Position numbers and translations under genes: made by a program | In this document: positions 16,910 through 21,823 of the stretch, piece by piece | How positions within the stretch are numbered: the stretch's first letter is position 1 | How the letters are laid out: each line of letters starts with the position of its first letter | Source of the DNA: IDS-8 sp036381215 | GTDB taxonomy: Bacteria > Pseudomonadota > Gammaproteobacteria > Steroidobacterales > Woeseiaceae | DNA: 21,823 nt | Assembly: GCA_036381215.1 (NCBI GenBank) | Contig: DASVDF010000005.1 | Span: forward strand, 1-21,823 | Reading direction: 5' to 3' | The notes under the pieces: generated by a model | Databases searched by the model: none | Seen by the model: the letters and a program-made list of their open reading frames with translations, nothing else | What the model was told of the DNA's origin: nothing

Positions 16910-17797
16910 CTGCTGAACGCATCGCCCACCCGGCCGTTCCGCCGTTCCGCCGCCTGGCTCGCGCTGGCCGGGTGCAGCGTCCTGTTCGCCGGCGGCTGCG
17001 CGTCGCTGATGTCGTCCGCGGCCTCGGGGCTTGCGGCCGACCTCGAGGCGGCGGTGCAGAACCAGAACGATCCCGAGACCGTGCGCGACGGCGCGCCGGC
17101 CTACATGCTGCTGCTCGACAGCTTCATCGAGGGCAATCCCGGTGACCCGAAGCTGCTCGCCGCCGCGGCGAATCTCTACGCCGCCTACGGCACGGTATTC
17201 GCCGAGGACCCGGAGCGCGCGGCGCGCCTGACGGAGCGGGCGCGCGACTACGCGAGCCGCGCCATGTGTCTCTCCTTCGCGCCGGGCTGCGACTGGCCGG
17301 GCATGCCGTTCGACGAGTTCGCGGCGACCCTGCCGCGCCTCGAGGCGCGGCAGGCCGCGGTGGTGAAGAGCTACGCGGCGGCCTCGCTCGCGAGCATTCG
17401 CGCCCACAGCGGCGACTGGAACGCGCTGGCGGAGCTGCCGCACATGGAAGCGCTGCTCCACCGCTATCTCGAGCTCCCGGGCAGCGAGGGGCAGGCGCAG
17501 GTTTACACCTGGCTCGGCATTCTTGCTACCCTCAGGCCGCCCGCGCTGGGCGGCGAGCCCGAGAAGGGTCGCAGGTATTTCGAGCGCGCGATCGAGCTCT
17601 CGGGCGGCCGCGATCTTGCGGCCAAGGTCGAGTTCGCGCAGAGCTACGCGCGGCTGCTGTACGATCGCGAGCTGCACGATCGGCTGCTGCACGAGGTGCT
17701 GGCGGCGGATCCGGAGGCCCCGGGCCTCACGCTCTCGAACGTGCTGGCACAGCGGGACGCGCGCGCGCTGCTCGCGAGCGCGGACGACTACTTCTGA
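16910..17797 (+). CDS. tatT: TRAP transporter TatT accessory lipoprotein (start uncertain)
   Basis: A TatT (T-component) protein: a helical, TPR-like periplasmic lipoprotein that associates with the TRAP substrate-binding protein, as described for Treponema Tp0956. The diagnostic stretch NQNDPETVRDGAPAYMLLLD follows the signal region, then DPKLLAAAANLYAAYGTVF and DPERAARLTERARDYASRA. The export signal FRRSAAWLALAGCSVLFAGGC ends in a lipobox (LFAGGC) with the acylated cysteine encoded at 16997-16999. No ATG, GTG or TTG occurs between the rplS stop and the signal. I give the CTG at 16910 as a working start; the only ordinary in-frame start is GTG at 16817, inside rplS. It is first of tatT-dctP-dctQ-dctM, 17 bases before dctP. 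Confidence 0.85.
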   Translation: MLNASPTRPFRRSAAWLALAGCSVLFAGGCASLMSSAASGLAADLEAAVQNQNDPETVRDGAPAYMLLLDSFIEGNPGDPKLLAAAANLYAAYGTVFAEDPERAARLTERARDYASRAMCLSFAPGCDWPGMPFDEFAATLPRLEARQAAVVKSYAAASLASIRAHSGDWNALAELPHMEALLHRYLELPGSEGQAQVYTWLGILATLRPPALGGEPEKGRRYFERAIELSGGRDLAAKVEFAQSYARLLYDRELHDRLLHEVLAADPEAPGLTLSNVLAQRDARALLASADDYF

Positions 17798-17814
17798 TTC
17801 TCGAAGGAGAGCCG

Positions 17815-18831
17815 ATGCGCAGATGGATTCTCGCCGTGACGGCCGCCGTGCTGCTCGGCCCGGCGACGCCCTGGGCGCGGGCGGCGGATCTCAGGATCGC
17901 CACGGTCCTGCCCGAGAACACGCAATGGATGAAAGACATGCGGGCCGCCGCCGCCGAGATCGGCAAGCGCACGGAAGGCCGCGTTTCGTTCAAGTTCTAT
18001 TCCGGCGGCGTGCAGGGCAACCCGAACACCGTGCTGCGCAAGATCCGCATCGGACAGTTGCAGGGAGGCGCATTCACCCCGACGGATCTCCAGCAGATCT
18101 ACTCCGATCTCAACGTTTACGGCCTGCCGTTCCTGTTCGAGTCCGCCGAGGAGGCGCGTTACGTGCGCCGCTTCGTCGATCCCGAGCTCGCCGCCGGGCT
18201 CGAGAAAGCGGGTTTCGTGAGCTTCGGTTTCGCCAGCGCGGGCTTCGCGATGATCATGTCGAACGTGCCGGTGCGCAGTCACGAGGACCTGCGCGGCCGA
18301 AAGGTGTGGGTGCCCGAGGGCGACCTGATCAGCTACGAAGCGATGAACGCGCTCGAGCTTTCGCCGGTCACGCTGCCGGTCACGGACGTGCTGACCGGGC
18401 TGCAGACGGGGCTGATCGACATCGTCGCCATGCCGCCGGCCGGCGCCCTGGTCCTCCAGTGGCACACCAAGGTGCAATACGTCACGCGCATGCCCATCGT
18501 CTACACGATGGGACTGCTCGCCATCCAGAAACGCGCCTTCGACCGCATTGAGCCGGAAGACCAGGCGGCGGTGCGCGAGATCATGTCGGCGCTGTACGCC
18601 CGCTGGGACGTCGACAACCAGCGTGACGAGGCGGAGGCGCTGGAGGCGCTGATCAACTCCGGCGTGGAGCCGGTGGACCCCGCGCCCGGCGAGCGTGCGC
18701 GCCTGCAGGGCGTGATGCGCAAGGCCAACGACAGGCTCGCGAGCGAAGGGGTGATCTCGGCGGATCTGCTCGCGGAGATTCGCGGATACATCGAGGAGTA
18801 CCGGTCCGGTTCGGCGGCCCCCGCGCAGTGA
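17815..18831 (+). CDS. dctP: TRAP transporter periplasmic substrate-binding protein, DctP family
   Basis: A 338-residue DctP-type solute receptor. A Sec signal peptide MRRWILAVTAAVLLGP...ARA is predicted to be cleaved before ADLRIATVLPE (about residue 24). The fold follows with KFYSGGVQGNPNTVLRKIRI (60-79), GGAFTPTDLQQIY, LPFLFES (104-110), EDLRGRKVWVPEG (157-169) and TGLQTGLIDIVAMPP. The arginine that normally follows GLK(V/I) and clamps carboxylate ligands is tryptophan here (W165), so an organic-acid substrate cannot be assumed. AAGGAGA at 17804-17810 supports the ATG. It pairs with TatT upstream and DctQ 31 bases downstream. Confidence 0.93.
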   Translation: MRRWILAVTAAVLLGPATPWARAADLRIATVLPENTQWMKDMRAAAAEIGKRTEGRVSFKFYSGGVQGNPNTVLRKIRIGQLQGGAFTPTDLQQIYSDLNVYGLPFLFESAEEARYVRRFVDPELAAGLEKAGFVSFGFASAGFAMIMSNVPVRSHEDLRGRKVWVPEGDLISYEAMNALELSPVTLPVTDVLTGLQTGLIDIVAMPPAGALVLQWHTKVQYVTRMPIVYTMGLLAIQKRAFDRIEPEDQAAVREIMSALYARWDVDNQRDEAEALEALINSGVEPVDPAPGERARLQGVMRKANDRLASEGVISADLLAEIRGYIEEYRSGSAAPAQ

Positions 18832-18862
18832 CGCGCGGGCGGCGGCGGGGCGGCGGGACGCA

Positions 18863-19372
18863 ATGGCTCGGCTGACCTGGCGCGTCCTGAAACCGCTGGA
18901 GCGCCTGGGCACCGCCGTCGAGAACGCGCTGCTCGTCCTGCTGCTCGGGGCGATGATGGTGCTCGCGACGGCGCAGATCGTCCTGCGGCTGTTCTTCGAT
19001 GCCGGCATCATCTGGGCCGACGAATTCCTGAAGATCCTCGTGCTGTGGATCGCGATGGTCGGCTCGGTCGCGACCAGTCGCAATCGCCGGCACCTGCGCA
19101 TCGATCTCTCGCACTTTCTCCCCGAGCGGCTGTCACGCTGGCCGTTGTTCGCCGTCGATGCGTTCGCGGCCGTCGTCTGCGGCTTCATTGCCTGGCACAC
19201 CGCGCGCTACCTGGTGCTCGCAAGCGGCGAGACCGTGTTGCTCGGCATTCCGGCCTGGACGGTGCAGGGCATACTGCCGGTGGCCTTCGGCCTCATGGCG
19301 TATCGCTTCGCTTTGTGCTCGCTGAAGGAGTTCGCCACCCTCTTCGGGCGTGACGGGGATGAGGCCGGGTGA
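18863..19372 (+). CDS. dctQ: TRAP transporter small membrane subunit DctQ
   Basis: A 169-residue DctQ with four membrane segments (about residues 20-44, 54-71, 95-115, 134-152), the normal topology. WADEFLKILVLWIAMVGS (51-68) and RNRRHLRIDL (73-82) are the characteristic motifs. It pairs with DctM to form the Na+-dependent carrier and couples to the binding protein. GGCGGGA lies just before the ATG at 18863. The stop overlaps the dctM GTG start (19369-19372), as expected for subunits needed in fixed ratio. Confidence 0.93.
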   Translation: MARLTWRVLKPLERLGTAVENALLVLLLGAMMVLATAQIVLRLFFDAGIIWADEFLKILVLWIAMVGSVATSRNRRHLRIDLSHFLPERLSRWPLFAVDAFAAVVCGFIAWHTARYLVLASGETVLLGIPAWTVQGILPVAFGLMAYRFALCSLKEFATLFGRDGDEAG

Positions 19373-20625
19373 TCATCGTCAGCGTATTGCTGGTGGTGCT
19401 TGCGCTGATCGGCGCTCCGCTCTTCTCGGTGATCGCCGCCAGCGCGATGCTCGGCTACCACCGGGAAGGCATCGACCTGGCCGCCATGGCGATCGACATC
19501 CTGGGCCTGGCCGAGATCCCGTTCCTGTCCGCGATTCCGCTGTTCACCTTCGCCGGCTATCTGCTGGGCGAGAGCGGCGCACCGCAACGGCTCGTGCGCC
19601 TGACGAACGCCACCATCGGCTGGATTCCGGGCGGCCTTGCGCTGGTCGCGCTCGCTGCCTGCGCACTGTTCACCGCCTTCACCGGGGCGTCCGGCATCAC
19701 CATCATCGCGCTCGGCGCCATTCTCTATCCCGCCCTGCAGCACGACGGCTATCCGGACGACTTCAACCTCGGCCTGGTGACGACCTCGGGCAGCCTCGGC
19801 CTCCTGTTCGCGCCGTCGCTGCCGCTCATCCTGTACGGCGTGATCGCGGAAGTGCCGATCGATTCGCTGTTCCGCGCAGGCGTGCTCCCGGGCGTGCTGA
19901 TGCTGCTCCTGCTCGGCGGTTGGAGCCTGTGGGTCAACCGGAGCAACCGGACCCCGGCCCACGAGTTCTCGTTCGCGAATCTTGGCGCGGCGCTCAAGGA
20001 ATCCGCGTGGGAGCTGCCGCTGCCCGTCGTGGTGCTCGGCGGCATCTACTCGGGCTTCTTCGCGGTCTCCGAGGCGGCAGCCGTCACGGCGGTCTACGTG
20101 CTGGTGGTCGAGGTCTTCGTGCGCAAGGAGATCTCGTTTTCGCACCTCGTGCGGATCATGCGCGAGTCCATGCTCCTCGTGGGGGCGATCCTCATCATCC
20201 TCGGCGTGTCGCTCGCGTCGACGGACTATATGATCAGCACCCAGGTGCCGCAGCGCCTGTTCGAGACGGTGGCGAGGCTCGTTTCGAGTCCGACGACCTT
20301 CCTCGTGCTGCTCCTGGTCTTCCTTTTGATCCTCGGTGCGCTGCTCGACATTTTCTCGGCGATCGTCCTGGTGGTTCCGCTGATCCTGCCGATTGCGGCA
20401 CAATACGGCATCGACCAGATCCACTTGGGAATCGTGTTCCTGGCGGCGATGCAGCTCGGATACCTGACGCCGCCGGTCGGGTTGAACCTGTTCATTGCCA
20501 GCTACCGGTTCGACAGGCCCATCCTCGAGGTGTGCCGGGCCACGCTCCCGTTCCTGCTGATCCTGCTGGCGTCGGTGATCGTCATTACGTTCTGGCCGGA
20601 GTTGTCGCTGTGGCTGGCCGGTTGA
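19369..20625 (+). CDS. dctM: TRAP transporter large permease subunit DctM
   Basis: A 418-residue large subunit, the ion-coupled transport channel, with about eleven to twelve membrane helices. Motifs include IPLFTFAGYLLGESG (56-70), TAFTGASGITIIALGAI (102-118), SGSLGLLFAPSLPLILYG (138-155), GIYSGFFAVSEAAAVTAVY and the C-terminal LGYLTPPVGLNLFIAS. The start is GTG at 19369 in a GTGA overlap with dctQ. The stop is 10 bases before sppA. The substrate is not evident from the sequence. Confidence 0.95.
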   Translation: MIIVSVLLVVLALIGAPLFSVIAASAMLGYHREGIDLAAMAIDILGLAEIPFLSAIPLFTFAGYLLGESGAPQRLVRLTNATIGWIPGGLALVALAACALFTAFTGASGITIIALGAILYPALQHDGYPDDFNLGLVTTSGSLGLLFAPSLPLILYGVIAEVPIDSLFRAGVLPGVLMLLLLGGWSLWVNRSNRTPAHEFSFANLGAALKESAWELPLPVVVLGGIYSGFFAVSEAAAVTAVYVLVVEVFVRKEISFSHLVRIMRESMLLVGAILIILGVSLASTDYMISTQVPQRLFETVARLVSSPTTFLVLLLVFLLILGALLDIFSAIVLVVPLILPIAAQYGIDQIHLGIVFLAAMQLGYLTPPVGLNLFIASYRFDRPILEVCRATLPFLLILLASVIVITFWPELSLWLAG

Positions 20626-20631
20626 GGAGGG
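20624..20631 (+). promoter_or_regulatory. Strong Shine-Dalgarno of sppA overlapping the dctM stop
   Basis: GAGGAGGG at 20624-20631 lies 4 bases before the sppA ATG (20636) and includes the last bases of the dctM stop. Such placement suggests that sppA is read from the TRAP operon transcript. Confidence 0.6.
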
Positions 20632-20635
20632 CGAG

Positions 20636-21823
20636 ATGAGCAAGCGCGGTACGGTGGCCCGGATTTTCGGGGCGATATGGACGGGCGTCGACGGCATCCG
20701 CAAGGTGCTGCACCTGCTCCTGCTGCTGTTCGTCTTCTCGCTGGTGATCGCCGCCATTTCCGGAGCGGTGCCGAAGCTGCCGGCGCAGGCTGCCCTGGTC
20801 ATCCGGCCGGCGGGCGCCCTGGTCGATCAGCTCGAGGGCGATCCGTTCGATCGCGCGGTGGCCGAGGCGTTCGGCGAGGCGCGGCCGGAAACACTGGTGC
20901 AGGACATCGTCGACGGCCTTGCCTACGCCAAGGACGACCCGCGCATCAAGGCCGTGGTCATCTACCTCGACGGTCTGGCCGGCGGCGGCCTCGCCAAGCT
21001 GCAGCGCATCGGCAGCGCGCTTGCCGATTTTCGCGAGTCGGGCAAGCCGGTGATCGCGGCGGCGGACAATTACGGACAGGATGCCTACTACATCGCCGCG
21101 CACGCCGACGAGGTGTACATGCATCCGGAGGGCCTGCTGCTGCTGCAGGGCTACGGCGTCTGGCTGAACTACTTCAAGGACGCGATCGACAAGCTGAAGA
21201 TCGACTGGAACGTGTTCAGGGTCGGCACGTACAAGTCGGCCGTCGAGCCATTCACGCGCAACAGCATGTCGGACGAGGACCGGGCGGCGATGACGCGCCT
21301 CACCGATGCGCTGTGGACGGCGTATCGCGAGGATGTGGGCGAGGCGCGGGAGCTGGAGCCCGGCGCGCTCGACGATCTCGTGAACGGCTTCGTCGAGCAC
21401 GTGCGTGCGGAGAACGGCAGCATCGCGCAGGTGGCGCTGAAGTTCGGGCTGGTCGACGAGCTGCTGACGCGCGAGGAGGTGGGAGAGCGCGTGGCCGAAT
21501 ACGCGGGCTCGGATCCGGAGAGCACCGACTATTACAATGCCGCGCCGCTGGCCCAGTACCTGGCGCAAATGCGCGCCGTGCGCGGAGTCACGCCCAAACA
21601 GCAGAACGTCGCGGTGATCGTTGCGGCCGGCGAGATCCTGGACGGGACGCAGCCTCCCGGCACGATCGGGGGCGACTCGACCGCGGAGCTGCTGCGGCGG
21701 GCCAGGAACGACGACACGGTGAAGGCGGTCGTGCTGCGCGTCGACAGCCCGGGGGCAGCGCGTTCGCTTCCGAGATCATCCGCAACCAGGTCCTTTCGCT
21801 GGAGAAGGCGGGCAAACCGGTCG
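20636..21823 (+). pseudogene. sppA: Signal peptide peptidase SppA, 67K type; frameshifted near 21751 and cut by the window end
   Basis: A membrane serine protease of the Ser/Lys class that degrades cleaved signal peptides. One membrane segment (residues about 22-43) anchors it. The N-terminal domain contains the catalytic lysine, K200 in VGTYKSAVEPF, plus GQDAYYIAAHADEVYMHPEG. The C-terminal domain reaches VLRVDSPGG and then breaks: a run of five G (21751-21755) where six are expected shifts the frame, so the predicted catalytic serine segment GGSAFASEIIRNQVLSLEK is readable only in the -1 frame from 21754. The zero frame continues without a stop to the window end. Whether this is a real mutation or a sequencing/assembly error in the homopolymer cannot be told here. 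The gene is otherwise intact and about 200 residues short at the window edge. Confidence 0.9.

Noticed and set aside
17788..19200. A 470-codon open frame antisense to dctP and dctQ
   Set aside because: No recognisable domain; mirrors two well-supported genes on the other strand.
19207..20802. A 531-codon open frame antisense to dctM
   Set aside because: Charged, low-complexity protein (Arg, His, Gln, Glu) typical of the complement of a GC-rich membrane-protein gene; dctM itself is unambiguous.

Overview
The window is GC-rich, densely coding bacterial chromosome. It reads as a gammaproteobacterium, probably from a Chromatiales or Acidiferrobacterales-like lineage. That placement is inferred from two core gene orders: rpsR - DUF2232 membrane protein - rplI - dnaB - alr - radA, and corB - ypjD - ffh - rpsP - rimM - trmD - rplS (the second is also the order in E. 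coli). I could not run a database search, so the lineage is a best guess. No tRNA, rRNA, CRISPR array, insertion sequence or phage gene was seen.

Layout. Positions 1-4168 (+) hold the 3' end of rpsR, a DUF2232 membrane protein, rplI, dnaB and alr, all tightly packed; dnaB and alr overlap by 4 bases. Positions 4223-8015 (-) hold a three-gene phospho-signalling cassette, read right to left: a membrane-bound CHASE2-Ser/Thr protein kinase, a PP2C phosphatase and a two-FHA-domain protein. radA (+) starts divergently from the kinase. corB and ypjD (-) follow, then divergently a metallo-beta-lactamase-fold, class II cyclic-nucleotide-phosphodiesterase-like gene (+). A 441-base non-coding stretch with tandem repeats and a very long hairpin lies before ffh. 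Then come rpsP, rimM, trmD and rplS, and from 16.9 kb a complete TRAP transporter with a TatT accessory lipoprotein (tatT-dctP-dctQ-dctM), and the first two thirds of a 67K-type sppA running off the right edge.

How the genes work together. Kinase, phosphatase and FHA reader form a self-contained write/erase/read unit for threonine phosphorylation. It sits where I would expect alr and radA to be closer neighbours. The TRAP genes form one unit: a lipoprotein TatT, a periplasmic binding protein and the two membrane subunits. The ribosome/SRP block (ffh to rplS) is ordinary housekeeping.

Points most worth a second look: the kinase-phosphatase-FHA cassette and a threonine motif in its FHA protein; a one-base deletion in a G run at the predicted catalytic serine of sppA; REP-like GTAG repeats that form the ends of alr and radA; a 56-bp-stem hairpin upstream of ffh; a probable leaderless ffh start; a tatT gene with no ordinary start codon outside rplS; and a DctP lacking the usual ligand-binding arginine.
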